64,000 nt of DNA from assembly GCA_007922305.1 (NCBI GenBank), contig ML677365.1, forward strand, positions 17,899,512 through 17,963,511, given 5' to 3'. A program made the translations under genes and the position numbers. Below the pieces are notes generated by a model, which searched no databases, had not been told where the DNA came from, and worked only from the letters and a program-made list of their open reading frames with translations. The stretch is from Dermatemys mawii. Taxonomy: Eukaryota > Chordata > Testudines > Dermatemydidae. Shown here piece after piece: positions 27,201 to 42,200 of this stretch (position 1 is its first letter; every line of letters begins with the position of its first letter).

Positions 27201-30200
27201 TCTCCAATTTGTTCACATCCCTTCTGTAGTGAGGGGACCAAAACTGGATGCAATACTCCAGGTGTGGCCTCACCAGTGCCCAATAGAAGGAAATAATCAC
27301 TTCCCTTGATCTGCTGGCAATGCTCCTACTAATACAGCCCAACATGCCGTTGGCCTTCTTGGCAATGAGGGCACACTGTTGACTCATATCCAGCTTCTCA
27401 TCCACTCTAATCCCCAGGTCCTTTTCTATAGAACTGCTGCTCAGCCAGTTGGTTGGTCCCCAGCCTGTAGCAGTGCCTGGGATTCTTCTGTCTTAAGTGA
27501 AGGACTCTGCACTTCTCCTTGTTGAACTTCACCAGATTTCTTTTGGTCAAATCCTCCAATTTGTCTAGGTCACTGTGGACCCTTTCCCTACCCACCAGCA
27601 TATCTACCTTTCCCCCACCCTAGTGTAATCTGCAAACTTGCTGAGAGTGCAATTAATCCCATCATCCAGATCATTGATAAAGATGTTGAACAAAACCTGC
27701 AGTTCTGCAACAAAACCCTGATCCTGCATTTCTGTGCATACTTCTCATGACCTTTTGGAAAACAACAAAAAACCAAAGCTCTACACACTACATGGAACAC
27801 ACAGTTCTCCTCCTGTGGGGACAAAGAGAAAAAGAACAAACTTCATGTGACTGATGTTAGTAAAGTCTCAATACAATAATGTATCCCAGAATATCTAAAT
27901 GTGAACTGCTGCGATGAGGAAGGTATAAAGAGCCTATATATAGAATGGGACTGTAGATCTTAAATTGGGGTAGGCAAACCATGGTCTGCGGGCCACATCC
28001 AGCCCACAGGACCGTCCTACCCGGCCCCTGGCCCCTCCCTTGTTGTCTCCCCTCCCCCGGAGCCATACAGCCACACAGGCAATGCTCTGGGGGCAGGGCT
28101 ATGTGGTAAGAGGGCCAGGGCGGGGGTTCGATAAGGGGTAGGGAATCTGAGAGGGTATTCAGAGGACAGGAAGCAGGGGAAGGTTGGATGAGGCGAAGGT
28201 TCTGGGGGTGGTGGTCAGGGGACAGGGGGGCTGGATAAGAGGCAGGGAGTCCCGGGGGGCAGTCAGGGGGCAGGGATGTGGATAGGGGTCAGGGCAGTCA
28301 GGGGACAGGGAATGGGGGTTGGGTAGTGGGTGAGGTCCTGGGGGGGGGGGTGTCTCTGGAGGAGGTGGTCAGGGGACAAGGAGCAGGAGGGGTTGGGGAT
28401 TCTGAGGGGTGCAGTCAGGGAGCGGGAAGTGGGACGGGATTGGATAGAGGGCGGGTGCCAGGCTGTTTTGGGAGGCACAGCCTTCCCTACCAGCCTTTCA
28501 TACAATTTTGCAACCCCAGTGTGGCCCTCGGGCCAAAGTTTGCCCACCCCTGTCTTAAATGTATAAAATGTTAACACATTTAGTACTTTATTATAAATGG
28601 CTGTATTTTACACTTCTGACAAGAAAGAATTTAAATTTATTACAGACGGAAAATGCATTTTAACTTAACAGAATCTAATGAAAGTCATTTACTATGAAAT
28701 CTTTTTCAATTGACACTTGTTTTGATCAAACATTTCATATCCACCCTCTCTTTTTGGCTCAGGTGTTTAGAGGGCTAATCATCATAAGACTAAGGCACCA
28801 GGACATCCAAACATATTCCCCTAGAAGTTAGATCTTTCAGTCATTCCATTAAATACAGCCTAATTATGTTATCTCTGTATGTAACAATGGATGTAAGGAT
28901 CCAATGTGCTATGTCACAATTAACGTGTGTACTTCTTACAATCTAGAACGGGGTTCTCAAACTGGGGATCGGGACCCCTCAGGGGTCATGAGGTTATTAC
29001 ACAGAGGTCATAAGCTGTCAGCCTCCACCCAAAACCCTGATTTGCCTCCAGCATTTATAAAGGTGTTAAATATATTTTAAAAAGTGTTTTTAATTTCGGG
29101 GGGGTCACACTCGGAGGCTTGCTATATGAAAGTGGTCACCAGTACAAAAGTTGGAGAACCACTGATCTAGAACCTGTCAGTCCAATCCCTTACACACACT
29201 CATGTAAGTTATTTCACTGACTTCACTGATAGTTCAGAGTGCTCAGAACATAAGTAGATGCTTATTAACTGGCAGGATATGCCCCTTAAGCAAAGTGTAA
29301 TCAGGATCATTAGTATGAAGTGCAACACAGAAAGCAATCCAGGGTTTAAACCAGTGGTTCTCAAACTTGTTGGTTCGGTGACCCCATTTTGCTCTGCCAT
29401 GTCCTCTCGCACCGCAGGCATGTCTGCCGAAATGCCGCCAAATTGAACTCTTCTGGTTTCGGCAGCATTTTGGCAGACACGCAGCATTCATCTCTGTGTG
29501 CGCCGAAATGCCGCTGATAGCAGAAGCTTGCACTTCGGCAGTTTTTCGGCGGACTCACTCACATGTTTGGAGCTTCCACCGAAATGCCCCCGAAGGCGTC
29601 GGCAGCTCGCAACCCCCGTGGAATCGGCCCCCCCGACCCCCAGTTTGAGCACCACTGATATGAATCCTAATTCTCACTCAGTCCTCAAGGAGACACCTCA
29701 AGATGGAGACTTGGTGCAGCAAAGCCATGGGGGTCTCTGAGGCTGTCCCTGCCCTGCACCTCTGTCCTGCCTGGCTGATGTCAGAGTCTCTCTGTGAGGT
29801 CACCTTCTCCTAAACATCTTTGCCCAATAGGCTGAGGTCCTGCAAAAGGCCTTTGTGACGTCACTGCCACATCCACCCCTCCCCTGCAAGGCTGATGTCC
29901 TGCCCCCAGCCAGCCTTTTTGGATACACTGACTGATCAGAATAAAGTGCTCTCAAATGAGCTACAGACCAACAATTGTTCCTAGTCATTATTCAGAAAGT
30001 ATTTTAGAAGAACTAGAACATTAGAATCATCAACCGTTCAGAGACAATTATTGGGGAGAAGCAGCAATATTAATCAAATACTTGATTAGTTATGACTTAC
30101 ATGCAAGGTGTGCAAAGAGAACAAAAGGACCAGAGTCCTTACTGTCAATAGCCCCCTGCTTGGCCAATCAGCATGGAGACTCTGACTGATGGGTGCTGAG

Positions 30201-33200
30201 GGGTCTCATCAGATGTCCTGAAAGGTGGCCCAGGTCACCACCGGAGTGGGTCACTCTCACAGCACTATTCCAGACCCACCTCTTTGTGAGGGCCTCCCAC
30301 AATGAGAACAACTCTCCTCCCCAGACACACACATAGCTCTTTGGTGGAGGGATGGAAGCAGAAAAAAAGGGTAAAAAGAAGGAAGAATAAAAAGAGAAAT
30401 CAGGGAGGAAAAGGGAAAACACAAAGGACAAACCCTAATGTCCCCAGTGATTCTAAGGGACAAAGTCCTTGGTAGGAAATCAAATTCTGCCACCCTAACA
30501 CTGCGATTTCTGTGCCTAGAATTGAGCTGGCACCAAGTGGATCAGACTGAACTGATTCCAAACCTCTCAGAGGCTCTTACCTTCTAAAAAAGGGACTGCA
30601 AAATCAGAAGTAGGAAAGGAGACAACTCTGAAGAGGTTCATCTTCATGTTCATGTATATCAGCGGTTCTCAAACTTGTTGGTTCGGTGATCCTTTTTTGC
30701 TGTGTCGTGTCCTCTCGCGCCCCGGGTATGTCCGCCAAAATGCTGCCAAAACCCTTCTGGTTTTGGCGGCATTTCAGCGGACACGCAGCGTTCGTCTCTG
30801 TGTCCACCGAAATGCTGCCGATAGCAGAAGCTTGCACTTCGGCAGTTTTTCGGTGAACTCACTCGCATGTTTGGAGCTTCTGCTGAAATGCCGCCAAAGG
30901 CCTCGGCAGCTCATGACCCCCTGGGAATTGGCCTGTGACCCTCAGGGGGGTCGCGACCCCCAGTTTGAGAACCACTGGTTTAAACTCTGCTTACCCAGAT
31001 CGAGAGAACACAGGTGCCTCATCATTCACATTAGTCATTCTGATGCGCACTGATGCAGTTCCAGTCCGAGGAGGATAGCCTTTGTCCACAGCTATGACCA
31101 CAAACTCGTACATATGGTCCGCTCGCTCAAAGTTCAGCTGCTGGTGGGAACTGACGATTCCTTCAGGTGTGATGGAAAAGTCAGTGCTTTGAACGAAGTA
31201 GGTGATCTCAGCATTGGAGCCAGAGTCACAGTCTGTTGCAAGAACTAAAATAAAATAATAATAATTAAAAAACAATTTGACTGACCCCAGAGACATGAGT
31301 TTTCCATGGAAGAATGTTCCGGAATGCAGCATGACATTGTACAAGTAGTTAACATTGTGTGGTAATTGCCAATCAACAGGCATTTAGAGCAAAATCAGCC
31401 ATAAACAGTGCCTCTGCTGTGATGGGGACAACAAACCCCATGCAAAACACAGAGCCACAAAGGGATTAAGAAGCCTCCCTGCCTGCAGACAGGAAAATCA
31501 AACCCGCCCCAGCTCAGCTGTGAGAAATGTCAGTTATGGAGAGAGTCCCTCCATGCGAGGAAGGGTTTTGTATGTCTAGGAGGGTGTGCTGCAGAAGTGG
31601 AAGAGATGCTGATGGTATATTTTATTTTACTTGCTACCACTCTGTTAAAGACAGACAATGACATTCTTTCCCTGCCTACAGGGCATCAGACCTCACCTCC
31701 AGACATCAGAGAAGTGAGCTATTCCTTCCTTGAGCATATGTCTAAGAGGTTTAGGCCATGTCTACACTACCCGCTGGACCGGCGGGAGTGATCGATCTAT
31801 CAGGGATTTATCTCAAGCTCTGGGAGAAGGTCAACAGTTTTGCTCTTCTGAAACAATGCAACTATCTACTGCACAGGAATTATCTGTGTAGGAGACAGAT
31901 TTCTCAGGGGTCAGTCCATGACTATGGTTTGAACTCCAGCAGAATATTAAGAACTAAACTCAAACCTCACCACCTGCCATTCCAAGTGCAAGGCACACTT
32001 TTTCTTTTGAAGTCAGGCTGAAGGAAATGTCAGACAGCACATTATACACACAATAAAAATCCACAGACAGTATTCCCTCCTGAGAGAGAAAGAAGAACAA
32101 AAAACTTATGACAGATGTTGTCCTTTAATGCACTTTTGAAAGGTACTCAGATACCATGTTGATGGGCATGCTAAATGCTCGAATTGATCAGATTATGTAG
32201 ACCGTAGCCACAAGTTAATTCTTGTGAGAAGAGGGAATAAGAGGTAGTAGAGAAATGATCACCTTGTAACAGAGATGTGCCAACTGGGATGGTTTCAGGA
32301 ATGTTGTCACAGCTGTAAATGGAGTGCTCGAATTCTGGAGAGCAGTCATTTTCATCAGTGATGTGAACTCTGACCTGTGTGGAACAGGAGGCAGAAGAAA
32401 AGACTAAACAGAAAATGATAGATATCTGCTGGAGAGAGGCCCACCAGGACTGAGCTGCTGCTCCCAGAAATGAAATGTGGGAGAGCACTGATGTACTGGC
32501 TTTGGTTAGCCTTGTTAGTTTTTACCCCTTTCACTCACATCTGATCACTCAATGCATTTACTTTTACAAAATATTTTCATTTGCATTTTAAAATAATCGT
32601 TGGGTGCTAAAAGTTCTCAGTACAATGTAGCACTGCAAAATATTTGCTATGAAATCTGCAAACCTCAAAATCAGAAGGTTTTTCACATTTCATACTTTAC
32701 AAACGCGGTCCAATTTCAGGCAAGGTATTTCCTCCTGCCATTTAAAAAACATCAAAATCTAAAACTTTGGCTCAAACATCAATTCTCACATCTTAATGCA
32801 TGAAATATTATGTTTCAATCTGAAATCAGCATTACAGAAAAAGCTTTGGCTTTTGAGTCATAAGTGGACCAGGAAAAATTATAGATACTGTGACAGAGTC
32901 AGACCAGAAGGATATAGGAGAGTGCTGGAAGGCAGGTATATTAGTCTCAGGATGTGCAGGTCCCTGTTCCCTGGATAGCCAAACAAAAGCTACTCCAGGC
33001 CAATCAAGACCCTTCTAGAAAGGAGTAGAAACAGCTAGCCTGATTGGGACACCTGAAGCCAATCAGGGACTGGCTGAAATCAGATAAAAACCTACCAGTT
33101 AGTCAGGTGGGCTGTGGGTGTCAGGAGCTGTGGAAGGAAGTTATGCTGTTGGTGAGACTGAGTGGTGGACAATATATCATACAGAAGGAAGGAGGCCCTG

Positions 33201-36200
33201 AGGTAAGGGTGAAGTGGAGTTTGAAGAAGCGGGGACTGCTGTGGGGAAGTAGCCCAGGGAATTGTATTGTGTTTTGTGGATAAAAGGTCAGCCATCTTAG
33301 CTGATACTATTAGGGTCCCTGGGCTGGAGTCTGGAGTAGAGGGAAGGCCTGGGCTCCCCTCTTTTCTGCCTCCCTTAATTAGTTACTGAGAAAGGGAGGT
33401 CACTCTGGGCCTAGATGAGTTTCTGAGGCCCCTAAATCTGCCAGGAAGCACAGGACCCACCAATACAGACTTGGAACTATGTCACAATACTTTGTCACAT
33501 TTTTTGCTATTTTTGCTCAGCACTTGCTCAGCACATTTTAGGGCATAATGCATCACAGTTATACATTGCCCAATCTGAGTATCTAGGTACTTATTGCACC
33601 TACTACTGTAATATCTCTATGCTGCCCTCAGACATTATCAAACTCTTTCCCACAACACCTCTGCGAGTAAGAAACCAGCAAACCATTTTTTTCCTGAACA
33701 GATTATCTTTTTAAAATTAAGGCAAAGATCAAATGTTCCTTGGCCAATGTCACACAGGTAGCTTTTTTGCAGACCCAGAAACTGAACCCAGATCAGATTC
33801 TCAGACAAGTGCCTTGACAGTAAAACCATTCTCCCTCCCAATCTACAAGCAGCTTTGTGTTATTTAGATTATCAGTGTATGTAATGAGATCACTAAATAG
33901 TCTTGATGGAAGAAATAGCGAATATAGTGAGGTGATTTATTGTATTCATGTAAAGCCAAGTGATTCATTGTACCTCAGTTACACTGCTAAGCCCACTCTC
34001 AGCTTCCACTGCTTTGACGAGAAAGTGATAGAGATGGTGCTCGTTTTCATAATCCACCGTATGGGTCAAACTGAGGTCTCCGCTCTCCTGGCTCAGGCTG
34101 AAAAGGCCACTGGGGTTCATTAGCAGAGTGTAAGAAAGAGGCCGGCTCTGGAAGGAAACAGCCTCCACAACTGCTACTCTGTGAAGAACAATAGTATAGT
34201 CATTAGCTAACTTGTTATAAGTCTGTTTCACTAGGAGAGTGACAGAAGGTAGAGACGAAAAAGGCAGATTACGACACATAGCCCAGCTACAGAAAAGTGC
34301 AGGACTGGCCCCTACAAATATCTTCTAATACTTCACCAGGTCTACATTTAAAATGACTCTTGCAGAAGGGACTCTGCCACTCCCCTGGGGACACTATTCC
34401 ACACTATATCGGATCTTGGGTAACAATTTGCCTTTTCTTCATTTCAACTCATTACTCCCAATCACCTAACTAAACATTTATTCCTTCCCTGGTATTTACA
34501 CCCTTCAAATCCTTGCAGACCATTAAGTTTTCTACCGTAGTGATCGTGCAGCTAAACTACATATATTTCTTTTAAGCTGTCTTCAAAAGCTAGGATTGAA
34601 AACATTTTAACTAGACACTTACTAGACAAAAGTAGATATGGAAGACTAAGGGGAAAGGCCCCACCAGTGAGGTGCAGGAGAGTGACCTGGTAAGAAACCA
34701 AGCCCCTGCTTCCAGAGTTGCTGGGAAGGAGAAAGGGGCTGGGATTTCTACCAGGTACTGTCAATGCCTTGTTTGGGGCTCCATTTTAGATATCAACCGC
34801 TGGCTAGTGTGTCCCATTTTATTGAAGTGCTATCCCCCTCTAATCTGCAGGAGAGGAGATGAAATGTGTACCTTCATGATCTGAGTCTCTGAAGAGATAG
34901 CAGGTAGGCCTCCATCACTTTACTGCTTCTCCAGACTATTTTCTCCTCCCCTGCAACTAACTCCAGCATCTGCCTCTTTTGCTACTCAAAGCTTTACAGT
35001 TCAATGCTGCTCAGAGGTTTCTGAAGAGCAGCAATAAAATGATCAGTCTTGTCAGTGTCACCCTGTTGCTGCTCGGCAAAGCTACTCTGTAGCAGCAGCA
35101 GCAGATTAGTGAAGCCAGACTTACCTGAATCTGTTTAATCGTTTGACAGCCCTAATGTGAACAAATTAATCGTAATTAATCATGCTATTAAACAATAGAA
35201 TACCATTTATTTAAATATTTTTGAATGTTTTCTACATTTTCAAATATATTGATTTCAATTTCAACACAGAATGCAAAGTGTACAGTGCTCACTTTATATT
35301 TATTATTATAAATATTTGCACTGTAAAAATAAAAAATAGTATTGAAGTGCAATCTCTTTATCATGAAAGTTTAACTTACAAATGTAGAGTTATGCACAAA
35401 AAATAACTGCATTCAAAAATAAAACAATGTAAAACTTTAGAGCCTAGAAGTCCACTTGGTCCTACTTCTTGTTCAGCCATTTGTTCAGACAAACAAGTTT
35501 GTTTACATGTGCAGGTGTCAATGCTGCTCACTTCTTGTTTATGTTGCCTGAAAGTGAGAACAGATGTTCACATGGCACTTTTGTAGGTGGCGTTGCAAGA
35601 TATTTATGTGCCAGATGCACTAAAGATTCATATGTCCCTTGATGCTTCCACCACCATTCCTGAGGTCCTCCTTGTAGGCTCTAAAGTTTTACTTTATTTT
35701 GTTATATAACTGCACTCAAAAACAAAACAAAAATCTACATTTGTAAATTGCACTTTCTTGATAAAGAGATTGCACTTCAGTACTTGTATTAAGGGCTGGA
35801 CTACAGGATGGGGAGGGATTGACCGAAGATACACAACTTCAGCTACGTGAATAACGTAGCTGAAATCGGCACATCTTCGGCCGACTTACCTGCCGTCCTC
35901 ATGGTGGCGGCGGTGGTCAGGAGCGTGCTCCCCCGTTGACTCCAGCTTGTGCCTCTTGGTGAGCTGGAGTTCCAGAGTCAATGGGGGCGCCGTTGGCGAC
36001 TGATTTATCGCGTCTTAACGAGACGCGATAAATCAACTGCCAAAAGATCGATCGCTACCCGCTGATCTGGTGGGTAGTGAAGACCTACCCTAAGTGAATT
36101 GAAAAATGCTATTTCTTTTGTTTATCATTTTTACAATGCAAATATTTGTAATAATAATATAAAGTGAGCACTGTACACTTTGTATTCTGTATTGTAACTG

Positions 36201-39200
36201 AAATCAATATGTTTGAAAATGTAGGAAAACATCCTAAAAATTTAATAAATTTCAATCGGTATTCTATTGTTTCTTAGTTAATCACGTGAGTTAACTGCAA
36301 TTAATCAACAGCCCTACTTTACACTGATTACACATTTGGAAGATTTTCTTCACAATTTAGAAAACTTTACCTGGCCACTTGAAATCTAGTCTATTAAAAA
36401 AATAGTTGAGTACTTTCAGGTATTTATTTATTTTGATTTAAAATAGAAGACTCCTGTCCAAGGCTCCAGGCACTAACATCATGATGCACTACAATCCCAG
36501 CAGCATCGATCATTTCAGCAGGAACTCAGCCAACTAGCCACCTACAGAAATTCCTTCTCATCCCTTCATTACTATAAGAGTCATATCTTCAGCCCCCTCT
36601 ATAAACCCTATAAAATCAGCAGCTTTTTCTATGCCTTCCTAAGTCTCCTTGCCAATTTTTATGGATTTACGAACACATTTTAAAAATCTTTTCCTCTCCT
36701 TGTTGTGGAGTGAAAAACCCATATAGATACAGGACACCAACTGACTATATTGGGGACGTGTGCAAAGTAAGAACATTGAAAAAATAGAAAGTATTTCTCT
36801 CTAATGTCTTTGTCACAGTAATCTTATGTGCCACTTGCAAAAGTAAAAATAAATGAAGATAGAAGTGTGATTTTTGAAGTTAATGGTAGAATTTAAAGGG
36901 AGACCAAGTGGTCCCATGCTTGCCTGTCATTAGCGAGTGGAGCTTTCAAGAGCCGCTCATGAATCAAATCCCTCAGCCTTTTAAATTTTGTTGTCTCCTC
37001 TAAGTTCACTTCAATCTGCCTACAAATTTCTGGTGTCAAGGTACCCAGAACTAAAAGGATCTGAAGAGGACATCAACACAGAGGCTGTGGTTGGTTGGTT
37101 TTAAAAATGTAAACCTCTGCTAAGAGGAGATTAAATACAACTAAACTAACTTATCATTGGCCACACTGCTAGAGATCATTTTCATTAGTCTTCTGTCATC
37201 TTCAGAACATTGAAAGCTTGCATACACCCACATAGGCATCATAACAAAATGGCTACTGTCATAGAATGTTTCCTTTTCAAAGCATTGTGCAAACACGAAT
37301 CCTTACAATCCCTGAGACAGATAGGCAGAAAAGAAAAAAAAATACTCATTCTAATAACTGCAGAATTTGAAAACAGTAAATAGGGATCACTTGGCAAATA
37401 CTGTAGGGATAACCCATTAATTTTCACTGAAATCCATTTAGGTTGCAGAAAGTGTTTGGAGGCACAGAACATGGAGAAAAAGAAACATTTTAACAAAAGT
37501 CAAGGACCCTCTCTCCTAAAGGCAGACGTTTGGCATGTGTGCATTTTACAGGAAGGAGTGAAGGATGGAAGGCATTTCAGAGATTTAGTGATTTGTTCTA
37601 GCCAAATCAGTGCCAGAGCTGGGATCTGAATCCCATATTTACTGTTCCCAGCCTGGTGCTCAGTCCACTGTGCTATGCTGATCCTCCATTTGAGAGAGTC
37701 GCATTTTCTTTTTGAACTGCAGTACAGGTATATCAGTTCAAATGTAGCTCTATGAGCAAACAACACTGACTGCAGATGAGTTACTCTGTGATACTCCCCA
37801 AATTTCTCTCAAAGCACTGGACCCCCTGGCTTTCTTCCACTTACTTTTCTCCTGCTGGAGTACTTTCAGGGACAAACACGCTGTAGGACACATTAGTAAA
37901 CTGGGGAAGTCTGGAGCCAACCAGGATAGAGATGGAAGCATAAGGACTTTTGTTGCTGTATTCATCAGTGGCCTGCACTGTGACCACGTATTCCTTATTC
38001 CAAGTTAAAGGCAAACCGGTTGTCATTATAATACCTGTATCCATATCAACTTCAAATCGCTCTTCGCCACCTATCAATAGATATACAGAAACCATTCTAG
38101 TAGCGGCATCACAGTAAAAACACTTATTTGCAGCTTTATTACTTTTAAACTTTGGCTTCAAATCCCTCACTCTTCTCTACACGTTCTCCCTTTTTTGTCA
38201 AGCGCCAGTTTCCCCAATACTGTGCACTAACGCAGAACACCCAGGATGCAACTCTAGCTCTAAGGCTAGCGGTCTCATGCCCTTACTCAGCAGCCTTCAG
38301 GCTCAATGCACTACAGAGCTATATTAGACATGCTCATTATCGAACTCTAACCATGGGTATGGGGCACCGCATATTGGTGTGCTGTCATTGCAGCTCCAAA
38401 AGTCAGTTTGGAACAGATCTAAAAAAAAGAAAAGAAAAGAGTAGCTCTCCCCATCCTGAAATTCTCTTGCACTGCTGGTCAGCCCCCGTCTGCAAAACAA
38501 TCCTTTCCTATTAATCCATGGTGCTTCTCAGCTCCCAAAATGGCACTGAACGCTGTCTCAGTGATCCAGCTCAGGATACACCTCCCCCAAGAACACTACA
38601 CCCTCAGTTCACAGCAAACCACTTCCGTGTGTTCAGACAATCTGAACTGAGAATGGAACAGGTGTTCCATGTGCACGCTGAACAGCGTGAGCCCTGGGAT
38701 AGTTTTCACTGTGAATAGTGGGAAATCCAGTGGGATGAATTTTATTTCTTTTAAATCCCATGTTTCCACTGTCTCTGTCGCATGTTTCCTTTTCAGGTGG
38801 GCTTGTGCCATTTTCTAATTCCTGTCTGCCAGCATGGACCCAGCTATGCTCCATGCACTAGGATGACTGCTGGGCTGTATTACAGCAGTCAAAGCTGGAT
38901 GAATTTGGCATTGGACTTTGCCAGTCACACCATCGAGCTGATGATATGGGAGCAGAAGAATATTCTACAGCAGCAGGATGGGGAGGGCTAACTTCTTTGT
39001 GATCATTGTAGAACTGATCTTGGAGCTTCAATGACAGCGCAACAACACGTGGTGCTCTATACCTGTGGAGAAGCAGGTATGCCACGCCACCCCAGAGTAT
39101 TACTGGATGATAGCCAACCAGTTTGGCATGGGGCAATCAACGATTAGCAGAACTGCTTGAGAATGTCGCCATGTCATTGATAAAGTGCTGTCTAACAGGG

Positions 39201-42200
39201 CCCTAAAGCTGGGTAATGGTCTGGAGACTGTTGATGGCTTTGCACACATAAATGGAGCAACTGATAGAATATGGGTGCCTACCATTCGTTCCTCCATTAG
39301 AGCACAGAATTTATAAAAACAGAAAGGGGTATTTCTGCTTGGTGGGAGATTTACAGACGTACATGAAAGGTAGTCTGGAAGGGTCCAAGATTCTAAGATC
39401 TTTTAGCACTCAGTTCTGTTTAGATTAATGGAGAAATGAATGTTTGCTCCCAGGACCACTGTAGACATTAATGGTGTGGAGGTAGTTTGGTTATTGTGGA
39501 AGACTTGTCTTATCCTGTTATGTCCTGACTAATGAAGTCATACACAGGCCACTTGGACAGCGGGAAGAAACACTTTAACTATCGCCCAAGCAGTTGAGTG
39601 TGCATTTGGCAGTTTAAAGACAGACGACACTGTTTACGGAACAGATTGGAAGCACTGGAAACAAAGATGTTTGGACCATTCACTGCCTGTTGTGCTCTGC
39701 AAAATATTTGTGAGAGCAAGGGAGAAAGCATGCGTGGGAAGCTAAGGATCAGTGACTTGCTTGGTGGTTCAAGCAGCCAGCAAGATGTCCTGTAGAAAAT
39801 GCTGACACCCAGGGGAATATTGTCAGGGGTGCCTATTGTTCAGGCAGGAGACTGAAAATATGAACATGTGCAGTTGTTAACCCATGGGGGAAAGGGAACT
39901 GCTGGGATAGATACATTCATTGGGGTGTAGCATATGAGTGGTGGAAGTGGAATGCTTTCTATGTACTTTTGAAAACCCCTATGAATTATTTCAGCTTTAT
40001 TTAAAGGATTTCCATAATTAAGTGCCATAAGGACTCTTAATGGATTGACTAAAATGGTTTTTATTATGAAAGAACAAAACCAAAAGTACAGTTTTTACTG
40101 AACTAGTGGAAAAAATGATGTTTTTGTATTTGAAAATACATTTAACTAAAGAGTCTAATAATCAATAAATCTTTAATTAAAGCAACAGTGCAAACAAAAC
40201 TGACAGTGCATCGGCACAAATACAACCGGGAGGGCGGTTAGTTGCCTTACAGTTACAGGTGACTATTAGCCAGCCCTCTGCCTCTTCTTGTCCACATGGG
40301 CTCTAGGGTTAAGTGCTGTGGCTCAAAAGTTTGGGGCACTGCTGGACTCAAAAAAGTGCTGGACTTCCAGGAGTCTAGTATTCTCAGTGCCCCAAGGTTG
40401 TTCTGAGAGGGGAATGGCCGCTGGTAGCCCTGCTGCAAGGGTATGGTGGGGAGGACTTGCTGCTCGTCCCAGTACCGCCCAGGTTGCAAAGGACATGCCT
40501 GGATCCCAAATTGTGGGCCTGTAGGGCCTGCTGTTCTAACAGGAGCTGTTTTGGGAAACATTCTGGCTAAGGAAAGTGTCTATGAGTTGTATCTGCCTCT
40601 CCCCTATCTTTTTCTAGGCTCTTCTTGGCCATGGCATTGCTGTTCTTGGCCACTGCCATAATCTCCCAGGAGAGCTGCGTTCCCTTCTTCCTCTGGGTCC
40701 ACACACACAGCCTCCACCCCTTTCCCAGAGGAAAAACAGACTTGACTCTCTGCTAAAAGCTCTACAAACATCTTGTCCTGAATCTTCCTTTTATGTCCCT
40801 CTCAGCCAGGGGTGAAAGTAACTTAAAAGACTTACTGGTACTCCGGAGTTCTGAACAGAGAGCTGGGCCTCAGTTGGAAGGGGTGTGGCCTCTACCAGAT
40901 GGGGTGGAGCCTTTAAAGCCCTGGGCCCTTTAAATCGTCCCCGAGTACTGCTGCTGGAGCCTCAGGGTAGCAGCGGCAGCTGAGGGTTCCAGTGCGATTT
41001 AAAGTGCCAGGGCCTCCCAGTCACCACTACTGCAGTGGAGCCCCGGCCCTTTAAATCACTGCTGGAGCCCCAGGAGTCCCGGCTGCCACTGCAACCCCAG
41101 GGATTGAGCAGCGGGGCTCTGGTGGCAATTTAAAGGGCCAGGGCTCCAGCTGCTGCTGGGAGCCTCAAGCTTTTTAAATTGGCACCTGGTGTAGCTGATA
41201 CGGTTTGACGCACCAGCTTTTGCTGGTATGTCGTACCAGGACGTACAGGCATACGTACTTTCACCTCTGCTCTCAGCAGTACATAGAGGCCTGTACTTGA
41301 CGCTCTGGTTGTTGCAGGTGCTGTGACTGTGGGAGTGTCTGGCCAAAAGAGCTTCCTGAACCGAAGCTTCTCCCTAGATCAGGGGTGGGCAAATGTTTTG
41401 GCCCGAGGGCCACATCGGGGTCACAAAATTGTACGGAAGGCCAGGAAGAGAAGGCTGTTCCTCTCCAAACGGCTTGGCCCTGCCCTTATCTGAGCCCCTC
41501 CCACCCCATGACTGCCCCCCCCCCCACAGAATCCTCGACTCATCCAACACCCCCTGCTCCTTGTCCCCTGACCATTCCCTCAAGAGACCTCCCACTCCTA
41601 ACCACCTCCCCAGGACCCCACCACCATCTAAGCCCCCTGCTCCTTGTCCCCTGACTGCCCTGCCCCTAACCACCCTTCATCCAACCTCCCCTGCTCCTTG
41701 TCCCCTGACCACCTCATCCCAAGGCCCCCCACCTTAACTTCCCCCACAGGAGCCTACCTCCCCAGCTTCCTGTCCCCCTGACTGTCCCAATCTCTATCCA
41801 CCCAATCCCGCCACCCAATCCTGACAGGACTCCCAGGCCCGATCCATCCCCCGCTGCTCCCTGTCCCTTATCCAAGCCCCCAGCCCCAGCTCTGGCCCCC
41901 TTACCATGCTGCTCAGAGCAGCAGCTCGGATGGAGCTAGACACACTGCTGCACAGCCTCGCACGGCTCCAGGGGAGGGGGGAAGACAGGAGAGGGAGAGG
42001 GGTCGAGGGGGAGGGAGAGGGGCCGAGGGAGAGCTCAGGGGCTGGGCAGGATGGGCCCGTGAGCCATAGCTTGCTCATCTCTGCCCCAGATGGTGATGAA
42101 ATCCAGGGTCTCAGCATGGCTAAGTGCAACTGTTTGTGAGGCATACTGTGTGGTTTCAGGAGTGCTATCACAGCTACATTGTAAGAATGATACAGCAGGA

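Noticed and set aside
28263..28577. Overlapping open frames in the G-rich MITE
   Set aside because: Produced by low-complexity repeats inside a non-coding MITE.
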